Numbered from the stretch's first letter, positions 55,582 to 64,000 are shown. The stretch: 64,000 nt of DNA from Marinisporobacter sp. (GCA_025210525.1 JAOARP010000053.1:1-64000), one strand, 5' to 3'. The notes: generated by a model not told the origin, from the letters alone. Numbers and translations: made by a program.

Positions 55582-56721
55582 ATGAAAAAGATTACTTCTA
55601 TAGGGTTGCCTAAAATTCGTGGAATAAAAGGAGAAATACGAGGGTTTCTTCCAAGTTTTATCAAAAAGTTAAAGCTCTATCCTATAAAATTATTTTTAGA
55701 AGAAAATTATGGTGCTGAAATGGGATTTTCAGAGGAAGATTATTTAAAAGCAAATGATCAGGTGAAATTTGTATCTTATGAAGAGGTTTATGAGAAGGAT
55801 TTAGTGATTATACTAAAAGCCCCTAATGATGATGAAATAGAGATGATGAATAGGAACTGTATGCTTATTTCTATGCTTCACTATGATTCAAGACCGAAGC
55901 TTGTGAAGAGGTTAAAAGAAAAGGAGATTATTTCTTATTCTATGGATTCTATTGTGGATGATGATCATAATCGCATGGTAGTAACTTATGAGCTAACAGC
56001 TTTAGGGGGTGTAAAAGCAGCCTTTAAAGAAATGAAAAAGAGAAGAAAAGATTTCTTTTCAAAGGAAAGAGGGCCTATAAAAGCAACTGTTATTGGAATG
56101 GGTCAGCTAGGTGTAAGAGCGGGAAGAATCTGTATGTCTTTTGGAGATGAAGGAATACTAGAAGAGATAAGAGAGAAGGATGTACCCGGTGTGATGGTTC
56201 AATATATTGGAAGACATATTACAAAACATAAGAATTTACTTCCTCGTATTTTTTCTGATACAGATGTGTTGGTAGATGCAACTAGAAGAATTGATTTTTC
56301 AAAAGCTATTATACCCAATGAATACATCCATTTTTTAAAAGAAGATAGTATGATATTGGATCTAACAGCTGATCCTTATGATACATCTGTAGATCCTATT
56401 CAAATAAAAGCAATAGAAGGAATTCCTCATGGTGATTTGGAAAAGTATGTTTTTGAAAAAATGGATGATGCTTATGAGGATATTCCCCCTCAGGTCAGTA
56501 CAAAATATCGTAGAGTGACAATAAGCTGTAGCGGATGGCCAGGAACCCTTCCAAAACAATCTATGAAGATTTATGAAGAAAAATTAATTCCTTTTGTGGA
56601 TATCCTTTTAAAGAAGGGTGATAACTTAACTTTAAGAAGTGATAATCCTTTTGAAAGAGGTTTATATAGAGGAACTTTAGATTTTTTTCTACAAAATAAC
56701 CAATATGAAGACAAGATATAG
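55582..56721 (+). CDS. Alanine dehydrogenase/transhydrogenase-like protein
   Basis: A 379-residue protein related to the AlaDh/PNT family. The N-terminal part (ENYGAEMGFSEEDYLKAND, DLVIILKAPNDDE) corresponds to the catalytic lobe. PIKATVIGMGQLGVRAGRIC near residue 170 is a nucleotide-binding GxGxxG. SDTDVLVDATRRID and SMILDLTADPYD follow. Typical AlaDh catalytic Lys/His positions are not obvious to me, so the reaction is uncertain; it could be a dehydrogenase on an amino or 2-oxo acid. AAAGGGTG precedes the ATG. Confidence 0.7.
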   Translation: MKKITSIGLPKIRGIKGEIRGFLPSFIKKLKLYPIKLFLEENYGAEMGFSEEDYLKANDQVKFVSYEEVYEKDLVIILKAPNDDEIEMMNRNCMLISMLHYDSRPKLVKRLKEKEIISYSMDSIVDDDHNRMVVTYELTALGGVKAAFKEMKKRRKDFFSKERGPIKATVIGMGQLGVRAGRICMSFGDEGILEEIREKDVPGVMVQYIGRHITKHKNLLPRIFSDTDVLVDATRRIDFSKAIIPNEYIHFLKEDSMILDLTADPYDTSVDPIQIKAIEGIPHGDLEKYVFEKMDDAYEDIPPQVSTKYRRVTISCSGWPGTLPKQSMKIYEEKLIPFVDILLKKGDNLTLRSDNPFERGLYRGTLDFFLQNNQYEDKI

Positions 56722-56735
56722 TGGACAAGCTTTAT

Positions 56736-56769
56736 CTATCCACAAACTGTTGTGGATAGATGTGGATAA
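56736..56769. promoter_or_regulatory. Cluster of three DnaA-box-like sequences
   Basis: CTATCCACA at 56736-56744, TGTGGATAG at 56751-56759 and TGTGGATAA at 56761-56769. The last is an exact DnaA box (TTATCCACA on the minus strand); the first two each differ at one end base and form an inverted pair. They lie between two convergent genes. Confidence 0.55.
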
Positions 56770-56778
56770 CTCATAAAA

Positions 56779-56847
56779 ATTTAAAGTTTATACACAAAGA
56801 AGAAGCTTATATAAGGTAAGCTTCTTCTTTGTGTATAAACTTTAAAT
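56779..56847. terminator. 31-bp perfect palindrome between convergent genes
   Basis: Arms at 56779-56809 and 56817-56847 are perfectly complementary over 31 bp with a 7-nt loop (TATAAGG). The stem is far longer than a normal terminator and has no long T-run. It lies between the AlaDh-like gene and argJ and probably ends both transcripts. Confidence 0.75.
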
Positions 56848-56887
56848 CTATAGGATAAAAAGCTATCTATTCAAATACTTTTTATCC

Positions 56888-58105
56888 TTAAGTTCTATAA
56901 CAACCATTAATCTTCACGTAATCATAACTTAAATCACAACCCCATGCAGTAGCTGAGCTTTCTCCATCCTTTAGATCAATAAGAATATTTACGTATTCCT
57001 GTTCTAATATGGATTTTGCTGTATCCTCATCAAAAGAAATACCCATACCATTTTTCGCCACCTGTATAGAGCTTATATGATTTTTAAAGAAGATGTCCAC
57101 TTTTTGTGGTTTGAAATCTCCATCTGCATAACCAATAGCACATAATATTCTTCCCCAATTGGCATCGCTTCCGAATAAAGCAGATTTTACAAGACTTGAA
57201 GAGATCACAGATTTTGCACAAAGCTGAGCATCTTTCTTTGTTTTAGCATGGATGACATTTGTTTCGATGAGTTTTGTAGCTCCTTCTCCATCCTTTGCAA
57301 TCAATTTAGCTAGTGTCTTATTTACAAAATCAAGAGCTTCTTTAAATTTTACATAAGAATCATTCGTTGCAGTAATGAATGAATTTTCAGCTAAACCATT
57401 AGCCATGACAATAACCATATCATTTGTACTTGTATCTCCATCTATAGAAACCATATTGTAAGTATCTTCTACACTATTCTTTAAAGCTGCTTGAAGTAAT
57501 GATTTTTCCATATTTACATTTGTAGTAATAAAGCTAAGCATTGTGCCCATATTTGGATGAATCATACCAGAGCCTTTTGCCATACCGCTTATATAGATAT
57601 CTTTGCCGTCTATATGGGTGAGGACCGTTATTTTTTTCGTAAAGGTATCTGTAGTCATGATGGCTTTGGCAGCAGAATCACCATCGTTTTGATCAAGACT
57701 TTCACAGGCTGTTTGGATGCCTTTTGTAATTTTATCCATAGGCATGGGAGCTCCTATAATTCCTGTAGAGCATACCATAACCTCGGGAGGGGTTAGACCT
57801 AATTCCTTTGCTGTTACCTTTGCCATAGTTACAGCATCTTCAAAACCTTCACTTCCAGTACAGGCATTGGCATTACCGCTGTTTATAACAATTGCTTGGG
57901 TGTTTTCTGATTTTACGTGCTCCATATTAAGTAAAACAGGAGCTGCTTTTACTTTGTTTTTAGTAAAAGTGGCAGCTGCGACAGCAGGCTTTTGACTGTA
58001 AATAACGCATAAATCGTTTTTTCCACTTCTTTTTACACCACTATATATGCCTACAGCCTGAAAGCCAGGTACATCTGATATCGTTTTATTTTCTAAAATT
58101 TTCAA
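56888..58105 (-). CDS. argJ: Bifunctional ornithine acetyltransferase / N-acetylglutamate synthase
   Basis: ArgJ moves the acetyl group from N-acetylornithine to glutamate and can make N-acetylglutamate from acetyl-CoA. The autocleavage site KAIMTTDTFTKK (Thr nucleophile) is near residue 185. VICSTGIIGAPMP-like (here VMVCSTGIIGAPMPMDK) forms the oxyanion region, and DGDTSTNDMV follows. I prefer TTG 58105 (MKILENKTISDVPGF, 9 bases after AAGG) giving 405 residues; ATG 58114 would add three residues but touches the ribosome site. 28-37 bases follow argC on the same strand: one operon. Confidence 0.94.
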   Translation of the reverse strand: MKILENKTISDVPGFQAVGIYSGVKRSGKNDLCVIYSQKPAVAAATFTKNKVKAAPVLLNMEHVKSENTQAIVINSGNANACTGSEGFEDAVTMAKVTAKELGLTPPEVMVCSTGIIGAPMPMDKITKGIQTACESLDQNDGDSAAKAIMTTDTFTKKITVLTHIDGKDIYISGMAKGSGMIHPNMGTMLSFITTNVNMEKSLLQAALKNSVEDTYNMVSIDGDTSTNDMVIVMANGLAENSFITATNDSYVKFKEALDFVNKTLAKLIAKDGEGATKLIETNVIHAKTKKDAQLCAKSVISSSLVKSALFGSDANWGRILCAIGYADGDFKPQKVDIFFKNHISSIQVAKNGMGISFDEDTAKSILEQEYVNILIDLKDGESSATAWGCDLSYDYVKINGCYRT

Positions 58106-58142
58106 TTGGACCATCCTTTCTTTTTATCTGGTAGTTAAAAAA

Positions 58143-59180
58143 TTATGGATTCATTGGGAGTAGCTCTAATCCTTCTGTTTCTTTTAGATCAAATAGAATA
58201 TTCATATTCTGTACTGCTTGTCCCGCAGCACCTTTCATTAGATTATCAATAGCCGATAGTATGATGACTCTTCCCGTTCTTTCGTCTACACATACGGCTA
58301 TATCACAAAGGTTTGTTCCTTTTACCCATTTTGTCTCAGGAAGATTTTTTCTGATTCTTATAAAATATTCATTCTTATAAAAATCCTTATAGGTTTTATA
58401 CACACTTTCTTGAGAGTGTTTTTCTTTAAGACTTGCATAACAGGTCGCGAGAATACCTCTATTCATAGGGATCAAATGAGGTGTAAAGGATAAGGTGATC
58501 TCTTTTCCATAAATATTTGATGTTTCTTGTTCGATTTCTGGTGTATGACGGTGTCCTCCTACACCATAGGCTTTGATGGATGCATTACATTCTGCAAAAA
58601 GAGTAGGAATACTTGCTTTTCTTCCAGCTCCAGACACACCTGATTTTGCATCGATGATGATGGATTTTGGGTCAATTAGCCCATGTTTGAGTATGGGAGC
58701 TAGAGCTAAGATGCTTGCTGTAGGATAACAGCCTGGATTAGCAATTAACTGAGCTTTTCTTATAGCTTTTCTATGAATTTCAGGTAAACCATATACACTA
58801 GCAGATAATAAATTGATACAGCCATGCTTTAGACCATACCACTTTTCATAAGAATCGGAACTTTTTAATCGAAAATCAGCACCTAAATCAATAACCTTTA
58901 CCTCAAGATTTAGAGCCTTTTTAGTGATTTCAAAAGATTTTCCGTGAGGGAGAGCGATAAATAATAAATCAATTTCTTGAAGCTTATTTTCTACACTTTG
59001 GATATCTATACATAAATTCTCTAAAAATTTATCATATTGAGGATAAATATCTGAAAAGGAATTACCTGCATAACTATAAGAAGATAAAAATATGATTTCT
59101 GTTGATTTGTGTTGGTGGAGGAGCCAAACTAGCTGTTGACCAGCATATCCTGTTGCTCCTATTATACCTACTCTGATCAT
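58143..59180 (-). CDS. argC: N-acetyl-gamma-glutamyl-phosphate reductase
   Basis: ArgC reduces N-acetylglutamyl phosphate to the semialdehyde with [25 protein letters not shown] is the NADP fold at the N-terminus; [12 protein letters not shown] near residue 148 has the catalytic Cys; [14 protein letters not shown] follows. 345 residues, normal length. AAAGGAGGTTCC-like site before the ATG (minus strand). It is divergent from argB, with a shared 120-base control region. Confidence 0.96.
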   Translation of the reverse strand: MIRVGIIGATGYAGQQLVWLLHQHKSTEIIFLSSYSYAGNSFSDIYPQYDKFLENLCIDIQSVENKLQEIDLLFIALPHGKSFEITKKALNLEVKVIDLGADFRLKSSDSYEKWYGLKHGCINLLSASVYGLPEIHRKAIRKAQLIANPGCYPTASILALAPILKHGLIDPKSIIIDAKSGVSGAGRKASIPTLFAECNASIKAYGVGGHRHTPEIEQETSNIYGKEITLSFTPHLIPMNRGILATCYASLKEKHSQESVYKTYKDFYKNEYFIRIRKNLPETKWVKGTNLCDIAVCVDERTGRVIILSAIDNLMKGAAGQAVQNMNILFDLKETEGLELLPMNP

Positions 59181-59229
59181 AAAGGAACCTCCTTTTTAAT
59201 AAAAAAATTTAACTAATTATATAATAAAC

Positions 59230-59266
59230 TAAATAAATATACAATAAAATATTGAATATTTATTTA
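59230..59266. promoter_or_regulatory. Candidate ArgR operator between argC and argB
   Basis: TAAATAAATAT at 59230-59240 and ATATTTATTTA at 59256-59266 form an 11-bp inverted repeat, with TTGAATATTTATTTAA at 59252-59267 resembling an ARG box (TGAATAAAAATTCA type). The AT-rich background makes chance matches likely. Confidence 0.4.
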
Positions 59267-59312
59267 AATTTAAGTATAATTATTAAAAATCATAATTAAG
59301 GGAGTGAAATCT

Positions 59313-60194
59313 TTGGACTATCAAAAAGTAGCTATATTAATAGAGGCTTTACCTTATATAAAGAAGTTTAGTGGGAAAACTTTTGTGATCAAATATGGTG
59401 GAAGCATTATGAAAAATATTGAAGCAAAAAAGGCTTTTATAGAAGATGTAGTGCTATTAAAGCTCGTAGGAATCAATGTAGTGATTGTTCATGGGGGAGG
59501 ACCTAATATCTCAAATTGGCTGAGTAAACTAGAGATGAAGACAAATTTTATAAAAGGACTAAGAGTTACAGATGAAAAAACCATGGAAGTTGTAGAAATG
59601 GTTCTTTCAGGAAAAATCAATAAATCTATTGTTGGGGAGCTATGTAGTCATGGAGTCAAAGCTGTAGGGGTTAGCGGAAGAGATAATCATCTTATTAAAG
59701 CTACTAAAAAATATTTATATGAAGGAAATGAAAAAATAGATATAGGCTATGTGGGGGAAGTGGTATCTGTTAATGAGCAATTATTAAATGATTTATTAGA
59801 TACAGAATATATTCCTGTGATTTCTCCTATTGGATGTGATGAGGAAGGAAATAGCTACAATATTAATGCGGATTATGTAGCATCAGCTGTAGCTTCTGTG
59901 TTAAAAGCAGAAAAGCTTATATTATTAACAGATGTAGAAGGACTGTATAAAGATATGAATGATCCTTCAACCTTTATTTCTAGCATTTATATAGAAAAAA
60001 TAAAAGAATATATAAGAACAGGGGTGATCTTAGGGGGAATGATTCCTAAAATGCAGTGCTGTATAGAAGCCATAGAAAATGGGACAAAAAATATACATTT
60101 GATTGATGGAAGAGAATCACATAGTTTACTTTTAGAAATATTTACAGATAAGGGGATGGGTACAATGATCAAAGGAGGAGAAAAAAATGAGTAA
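59313..60194 (+). CDS. argB: Acetylglutamate kinase
   Basis: ArgB phosphorylates N-acetylglutamate. FVIKYGGSIMKN near residue 22 and VIVHGGGPNISNWL near 60 bind ATP and substrate; NINADYVASAVASVL and the late GGMIPKM complete the amino acid kinase fold. I use TTG 59313 (MDYQKVAILIEALPY), 8 bases after AAGGGAG; GTG 59304 overlaps that site. 293 residues. The end overlaps argD by 8 bases. This Gram-positive argJ pathway recycles the acetyl group. Confidence 0.94.
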   Translation: MDYQKVAILIEALPYIKKFSGKTFVIKYGGSIMKNIEAKKAFIEDVVLLKLVGINVVIVHGGGPNISNWLSKLEMKTNFIKGLRVTDEKTMEVVEMVLSGKINKSIVGELCSHGVKAVGVSGRDNHLIKATKKYLYEGNEKIDIGYVGEVVSVNEQLLNDLLDTEYIPVISPIGCDEEGNSYNINADYVASAVASVLKAEKLILLTDVEGLYKDMNDPSTFISSIYIEKIKEYIRTGVILGGMIPKMQCCIEAIENGTKNIHLIDGRESHSLLLEIFTDKGMGTMIKGGEKNE

Positions 60195-61350
60195 AAGCAA
60201 TGTAATGAATACCTATGGAAGATTTGATGTAACCTTTGAGAAGGGAGTAGGGAGCAAGGTATACGATACAAATGGAAAAGAATATATTGACTTTGTATCT
60301 GGTGTTGCAGTAAACTCTTTAGGACATAGTCATGAAGCTATGATAAAAGCATTAAATGAACAAAGTTTAAAGCTTATACATGTCTCTAACTTATATTGGA
60401 ATATACCTCAAATCAATTTAGCAAAAAAACTAGCAGCATATAGTCATCATGATCAGGTGTTCTTTTGTAATAGTGGAACAGAAGCAGTAGAGACTGGGCT
60501 TAAGCTAGCAAGAAAATATGGGAAACTCAAAAGTAACACAAAAAATACAATTATTCATATGAAAAACTCTTTTCATGGGAGAACATTAGGAGCACTAGCA
60601 GTAACAGGGCAAGAGAAATACCAAAAGGATTTTATGCCTTTGATGGAAGGGATAAAAGCTGTAGCATTTAATGATATACAGGATTTAGAGAAAAATATGA
60701 ATGAAGATATTTGTGCAGTAATCATAGAGCCTATTCAAGGAGAAGGAGGAGTCCTTAAAGCCCAGAAAGATTTTTTACAAAAAGCTAGAGAGTTATGTGA
60801 TGAATTTGATGCATTATTAATATTTGATGAGGTGCAATGTGGAATAGGAAGAACAGGAAATCTATTTGCTTATCAAAGCTTTGGGACTGTTCCAGATGTA
60901 ATATGTATGGCTAAGGGATTAGGGGGAGGTTTTCCAATAGGTGCTACTCTTGCTAATGAAAGATCAGCAAGTGCTTTTTCACCAGGAGATCATGGATGTA
61001 CTTTTGGAGGAAATCCATTAGCTTGTGCAGTATCTTTATCAGTTTTAGAAGAATTAGTAGACAAAGGAATTATTGATCAAGTAAATGAGAAGAGTGAGTA
61101 TTTTGTAGATAAAATTGAAAATTTAAAAAATAAATACCCTATTATTGAAGATATTCAAGGAATGGGATTAATGCTTGGAATGAAGGTGAATATAGAGCCA
61201 AAGGCTATTGTAAATAAATGTTTTGAAAAAGGTCTTTTATTAGTAGGGGCAGGGAAAGATGTAGTGAGAATTTTGCCACCACTCAATGTAAAAAATGAGG
61301 ATATAGAAAAAGCTTTAGGGATATTAGAAAAAGTATTAAGAGAACTTTAA
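60187..61350 (+). CDS. argD: Acetylornithine aminotransferase
   Basis: ArgD transfers the amino group to N-acetylglutamate semialdehyde to give N-acetylornithine. A 387-residue class III PLP aminotransferase: FCNSGTEAVETGLKLARKYG, FHGRTLGALAVTG, IIEPIQGEGGV, FDEVQCGIGRTG and MAKGLGGGFPIGA with the Schiff-base Lys near residue 243. ATG lies inside the 3' end of argB, behind GGAGGAG, so translation is coupled. Confidence 0.95.
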   Translation: MSKSNVMNTYGRFDVTFEKGVGSKVYDTNGKEYIDFVSGVAVNSLGHSHEAMIKALNEQSLKLIHVSNLYWNIPQINLAKKLAAYSHHDQVFFCNSGTEAVETGLKLARKYGKLKSNTKNTIIHMKNSFHGRTLGALAVTGQEKYQKDFMPLMEGIKAVAFNDIQDLEKNMNEDICAVIIEPIQGEGGVLKAQKDFLQKARELCDEFDALLIFDEVQCGIGRTGNLFAYQSFGTVPDVICMAKGLGGGFPIGATLANERSASAFSPGDHGCTFGGNPLACAVSLSVLEELVDKGIIDQVNEKSEYFVDKIENLKNKYPIIEDIQGMGLMLGMKVNIEPKAIVNKCFEKGLLLVGAGKDVVRILPPLNVKNEDIEKALGILEKVLREL

Positions 61351-61367
61351 TATAGCTTTTTATAAAA

Positions 61368-61418
61368 AAAGGGTAGCTTCAGAATAATTTAAACATTATT
61401 TTGAAACTGTCCCTTTAC
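61368..61418. terminator. Terminator between convergent argD and ribB
   Basis: AAAGGGTAGCTTCAGAATAAT and ATTATTTTGAAACTGTCCCTTT pair with a few mismatches around a 6-nt loop. Confidence 0.65.
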
Positions 61419-61436
61419 TATTTAATCTGAAATAAA

Positions 61437-62105
61437 TTAATTAGAACAGGATTCAACTTTTCCAAGGGCTAGCTTTTTATACTGAACAATATCTTCAATG
61501 GTGACAACAACCATATCATGTTGTTCAGCAAAATTAATGATTTCAGGTAATTTTGCCATGGTACCATCAGGATTTGTTAATTCGCATAAAATCCCAGCTG
61601 GATTATATCCTGCAAGGCTCATAAGATCAACTGTTCCTTCTGTATGTCCACGCCTAGTAAAAACACCACCTGAACGAGCACAAAGTGGAAAAACATGTCC
61701 AGGACTACTAATATCTTTAGGTTTACAGTCATTTTTTACTGCTGTACGGATAGTAGTCACTCTATCGAAGGCAGAAACACCTGTTGTTACGCCTTGAGAA
61801 GCTTCAATTGAAACAGTAAAGGCTGTTTGATATTTACTTGTATTTTTTGTTACCATTGGAGGTAAATTTAATTGATGGATTTTTTCATCTGTGAGACAAA
61901 GACATACAATACCGCTGCATTCTCGAATTAACATAGCCATTTGAGATTCTGTAATAGTTTCAGCAGGAAAGATAAGGTCGCCCTCATTTTCACGATCTTC
62001 ATCATCTACCAGAAGGATTCCTTTTCCTTTACGAAGATCTTCTAGTGCTTGCTCAATACGCTCAATAGGGTTACCAAATTTGGATAATAGTGATTTGTTC
62101 ATCAT
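61437..62105 (-). CDS. ribB: 3,4-dihydroxy-2-butanone 4-phosphate synthase
   Basis: RibB makes dihydroxybutanone phosphate from ribulose 5-phosphate for riboflavin. 222 residues, a stand-alone RibB with no fused GTP cyclohydrolase [20 protein letters not shown] near residue 33 holds the acidic metal/substrate site; [25 protein letters not shown] near 138-160 has the conserved His and Glu. An FMN riboswitch precedes it. The start is one of two adjacent ATGs behind AGGGAG. No other rib genes are in the window. Confidence 0.94.
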   Translation of the reverse strand: MMNKSLLSKFGNPIERIEQALEDLRKGKGILLVDDEDRENEGDLIFPAETITESQMAMLIRECSGIVCLCLTDEKIHQLNLPPMVTKNTSKYQTAFTVSIEASQGVTTGVSAFDRVTTIRTAVKNDCKPKDISSPGHVFPLCARSGGVFTRRGHTEGTVDLMSLAGYNPAGILCELTNPDGTMAKLPEIINFAEQHDMVVVTIEDIVQYKKLALGKVESCSN

Positions 62106-62216
62106 AAAACTCCCTTTCTAAAAATAAAATTTTCATCAGGAATTATGATGAGAGATAGAAATGTATAAAAAATGTGAAATTAAAAAAACATATAAAAAGC
62201 ACGTAAAAACATTTCA

Positions 62217-62358
62217 TCCTCTCCCATCCGGACTATTACCGTCGGCCTTGGATTCTCACCAAGTCTGCTGACCTTGTTCATTGAAACAAGCGCTCGCGGG
62301 CTTATTTGCAAAATAGCAAAAATACCGCCGGTGGGGAATTACACCCCGCCCTGAGAAT
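62217..62358 (-). promoter_or_regulatory. FMN riboswitch (RFN element)
   Basis: On the minus strand, beginning near 62358 with CTCAGGGCGGGGTGTAATTC, then CCCCACCGGCGGT, further AGCCCGCGAGCGC, GGTCAGCAGACTTGGTGAGA and closing CCGACGGTAATAGTCCGGATGGGAGAGG. These are all conserved segments of the RFN element. Its promoter is TTGTAA 62390-62395 and TATAAT 62367-62372 (minus strand, 17-nt spacer). It would switch ribB off when FMN is high. The ~110 bases between it and ribB hold no strong terminator that I can see, so control of translation is possible. Confidence 0.95.
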
Positions 62359-62449
62359 ACAGTGATATTATAACAAAAGTTGTAATATTTTACAACGTAT
62401 TATTTTTTCAAGATAGATATAAGTGGTGAAATGTAAAAAGGCATAATTT

Positions 62450-62514
62450 AAGCCACAGATCTAAGATCTGTGGCTGATAATTCACCGTTACGCCCGAAAG
62501 GTTACGCCAGTGAG
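62450..62514. repeat. Palindromic segment after the DeoR gene, possible IS200/IS605-type end remnant
   Basis: AGCCACAGATCT at 62451-62462 and AGATCTGTGGCT at 62464-62475 form a perfect 12-bp palindrome; next comes TTCACCGTTACGCCCGAAAG with a direct repeat of GTTACGCC and an imperfect outer pairing (TTCAC / GTGAG). It may be only the DeoR gene terminator, but the GC-rich, doubly folded makeup is unlike other terminators in this window and resembles ends of IS200/IS605 elements. No transposase is near. Confidence 0.35.
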
Positions 62515-63282
62515 TTATTTTTTTGGAAACAATACTTTTATATTATGCTCATTAAAAATTTTCATAAACCTCTCCGGAGGTTTTTGATCTGTAACGAGTA
62601 TATCTATTTGTGATAATTCAGCAAATTTGAAGAAAAATTTCTTGTTAAACTTTGAATGATCTGCTAATACAATAGCTTGATCTGCTTGTTCAATCATTTT
62701 TTTCATGACAAAGCCATCGTCTTCATGACCAACAGTCAATCCATTTTCTGTAATGCCTCCTGTGCCTACAAAAACTTTATCCGTATAATAATTTGAAAGC
62801 ATGGTGATGGTAGATAATCCATATAAATATCTGTGCTCTTGATGTAATTGACCACCTAGTAAATGAATTTTTACTCCTGGTTTATTAGCAAGAATATCTG
62901 CTAAATAAATAGAATTTGTAATAATGGAACAATCATCTATATTTAAAAATTCTGCACAAGCTAGAACCGTTGTAGATGTATTCATAATAATTTTTTCTCC
63001 CTTATGAACGAGGGAAGTTGCTAATTTTCCTATTGCTTTTTTTTCTTTTGAATCATATCGAAGACGATCTTCATAGGCTTTTAGTTCTTTTTGTAAAGTT
63101 GGTAAAATAGCTCCTCCGTGGGTTCTTAGAATGGTTCCCTTTTCTTCTAATTTTACTAAGTCTCTTCTTGCTGTATCTCTTGAAACATCACAAAGAGTGC
63201 AAATGGTATCCACATTGATTCGTTTATTTTTTTTTAGATATGCTAAAATTACTTGCATTCGTTCTTCTTGATACAAGATCAT
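62515..63282 (-). CDS. DeoR/GlpR family transcription regulator
   Basis: A DeoR-family repressor of about 255 residues. The N-terminal HTH reads YQEERMQVILAYLKKNKRIN, then DTICTLCDVSRDTARRDLVKLEEKG. The C-terminal DeoRC sensor domain has IMNTSTTVLACAEFL, GGITENGLTVGHEDDGFVMKK and VLADHSKFNKKFFFKF, and normally senses a sugar phosphate. ATG 63282 or TTG 63276 could start it; AGGAGTG lies just before. No sugar operon is adjacent, so its target is unknown. Confidence 0.87.
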   Translation of the reverse strand: MILYQEERMQVILAYLKKNKRINVDTICTLCDVSRDTARRDLVKLEEKGTILRTHGGAILPTLQKELKAYEDRLRYDSKEKKAIGKLATSLVHKGEKIIMNTSTTVLACAEFLNIDDCSIITNSIYLADILANKPGVKIHLLGGQLHQEHRYLYGLSTITMLSNYYTDKVFVGTGGITENGLTVGHEDDGFVMKKMIEQADQAIVLADHSKFNKKFFFKFAELSQIDILVTDQKPPERFMKIFNEHNIKVLFPKK

Positions 63283-63429
63283 CACTCCTGCATTCATTTA
63301 TTCTTAAGTATATTATAATTGATTAACAAGCATTGTTCAAGTATATTTAATTGTTTTTAAGTAAATATAAGCATTGTTATTTTGAGAGGAATAAATAATT
63401 ACATAATAGGAAATTGTCAAAAATGATTG

Positions 63430-63459
63430 TTGACACATAGGAGAAAAACATGATATCAT
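63430..63459 (+). promoter_or_regulatory. Promoter of the pyr operon
   Basis: TTGACA at 63430-63435 and TATCAT at 63454-63459, 18-nt spacer, just upstream of the PyrR leader. Confidence 0.65.
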
Positions 63460-63469
63460 GTATTGAAAA

Positions 63470-63600
63470 CAAAATAGGTACCTTTAAATCGGTCCAGAGA
63501 GGCTGAAAAGGATGTGATAGGGAAGATACACAAAGAATTCGTGATATCTTATTTCTGTACGCAAATGCAAGCCTTTTACCTCTGGTAGAAGGCTTTTTTA
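63470..63600 (+). promoter_or_regulatory. PyrR-binding attenuator leader
   Basis: The anti-antiterminator with the PyrR binding loop is at 63481-63511: CCTTTAAATCGGTCCAGAGA then GGCTGAAAAGG, matching the conserved pyr leader. A terminator GCCTTTTACC-TCT-GGTAGAAGGC with T-run lies at 63571-63599. Between them is sequence that can form the antiterminator. PyrR bound to UMP would favour termination. Confidence 0.92.
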
Positions 63601-63900
63601 TTTATCAGGATAAGAAATGTATAAAATGATTATTATAAGCAATGAAATAATATGAAAGATTATAAAATGAGATAATAATAATACACAAATGAATTATTGG
63701 TAAAAGCATGGATAGAATGCGAAGTATAAGTCAAACGCTTTATTATAGCTGGGTGGTTATAAAAAAATGAAATTTACCAAAGAAAATTTTTTAAAACGAA
63801 TTGAATAAATATATTATTTTATGTATAATTATAAATAATGTTCACATGGATAAATATAATTATTGATGAATAAATATAAATAATATTGGAGGGATACAAA
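63600..63900 (+). other. Stretch between pyr attenuator and carA
   Basis: About 300 AT-rich bases between the attenuator terminator and carA. I see no ORF with a ribosome site, no further terminator and no clear promoter; GGAGGG at 63888-63893 serves carA. Confidence 0.5.
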
Positions 63901-64000
63901 ATGAATGGAATATTGTATCTAGAAGATGGAACGGTATACAAAGGAAAAGGATTTGGAAAAAAAGGAACATCTATAGGGGAATTGGTATTCAATACATCTA
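63901..64000 (+). CDS. carA: Carbamoyl phosphate synthase small subunit (partial)
   Basis: The first 33 codons ([20 protein letters not shown], then [12 protein letters not shown]) match the N-terminus of CarA, the glutaminase subunit that feeds ammonia to carbamoyl phosphate synthesis. GGAGGG precedes the ATG. The gene continues beyond the window. Position behind a PyrR leader shows that it serves pyrimidine synthesis, and perhaps arginine synthesis too. Confidence 0.92.
   Translation, partial: MNGILYLEDGTVYKGKGFGKKGTSIGELVFNTS

Noticed and set aside
56736-56847. Chromosomal origin of replication
   Set aside because: Only three DnaA boxes, no AT-rich unwinding array and none of the usual origin genes nearby.

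Overview
The window is a 64 kb piece of a low-GC, spore-forming, anaerobic Firmicute chromosome. It is of the class Clostridia, possibly near Alkaliphilus, Crassaminicella or Maledivibacter, but the genus cannot be fixed from here. This rests on AT-rich intergenic DNA, strong GGAGG ribosome binding sites, a CotS spore coat gene, UPF0182 and PTS_EIIC_2 type membrane proteins, and Gram-positive regulators (GlpP, NiaR, HutP, PyrR, serine T-box, CodY- and cre-like sites). I see no prophage, CRISPR array, tRNA gene or intact insertion sequence.

Layout. 1-410: end of an rRNA operon (23S 3' end, 5S, terminator). 540-20643: a large glycerol / glycerol-3-phosphate (G3P) region. It holds glpP, pyruvate kinase, glpF, glpK, a three-gene G3P dehydrogenase operon, then a Crp/Fnr regulator, a dipeptidase, a YfcC-type transporter and peptidase T, and then a second glpP, glpT and a second copy of the dehydrogenase operon. 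Six copies of one RNA leader (a conserved GAGAAATGGAGAGCC-like box running into a terminator) precede six of these transcription units and are the likely targets of the two GlpP antiterminators. 20644-25480: GntR regulator, Orn/Lys/Arg decarboxylase-like enzyme, chemoreceptor. 25552-30630: NiaR repressor and a nadA-nadB-nadC operon with a PTS-IIC-like membrane protein at its end. 30777-37706: UPF0182 membrane protein, site-2 protease, a lipoprotein, two unknown small genes, and T-box controlled serS.

37768-40581 is a probable spore-surface cluster: CotS plus a 202-residue protein and two 56-residue proteins that share one small beta-rich module. 40718-46762: tandem HD-GYP proteins, a DMT transporter, a tartrate/malate-type dehydrogenase and PepD. 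46918-50267 is the first of two points of special interest. A HutP homologue is followed by an ABC transporter operon whose leader carries two arrays of three UAG triplets at exact 8-nt spacing and two mutually exclusive hairpins, which suggests control by HutP through transcription attenuation.

51960-53679 is the second point. An ArsR regulator, an ArsP-like permease and a small thioredoxin form an operon, and the permease frame is interrupted by a single in-frame TGA exactly where the family has Cys in its FCSCS motif. This is best read as selenocysteine. The window ends with a phosphoesterase, ZupT, an alanine dehydrogenase-like protein, a DnaA-box cluster with a 31-bp palindrome, divergent argCJ / argBD, ribB under an FMN riboswitch, a DeoR regulator, and the PyrR-controlled leader and start of carA.

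Functionally, much of the window is controlled at the RNA level: GlpP leaders, T-box, FMN riboswitch, PyrR attenuator and the proposed HutP attenuator. The metabolic themes are glycerol use, peptide and amino acid use, and NAD, arginine, riboflavin and pyrimidine synthesis.
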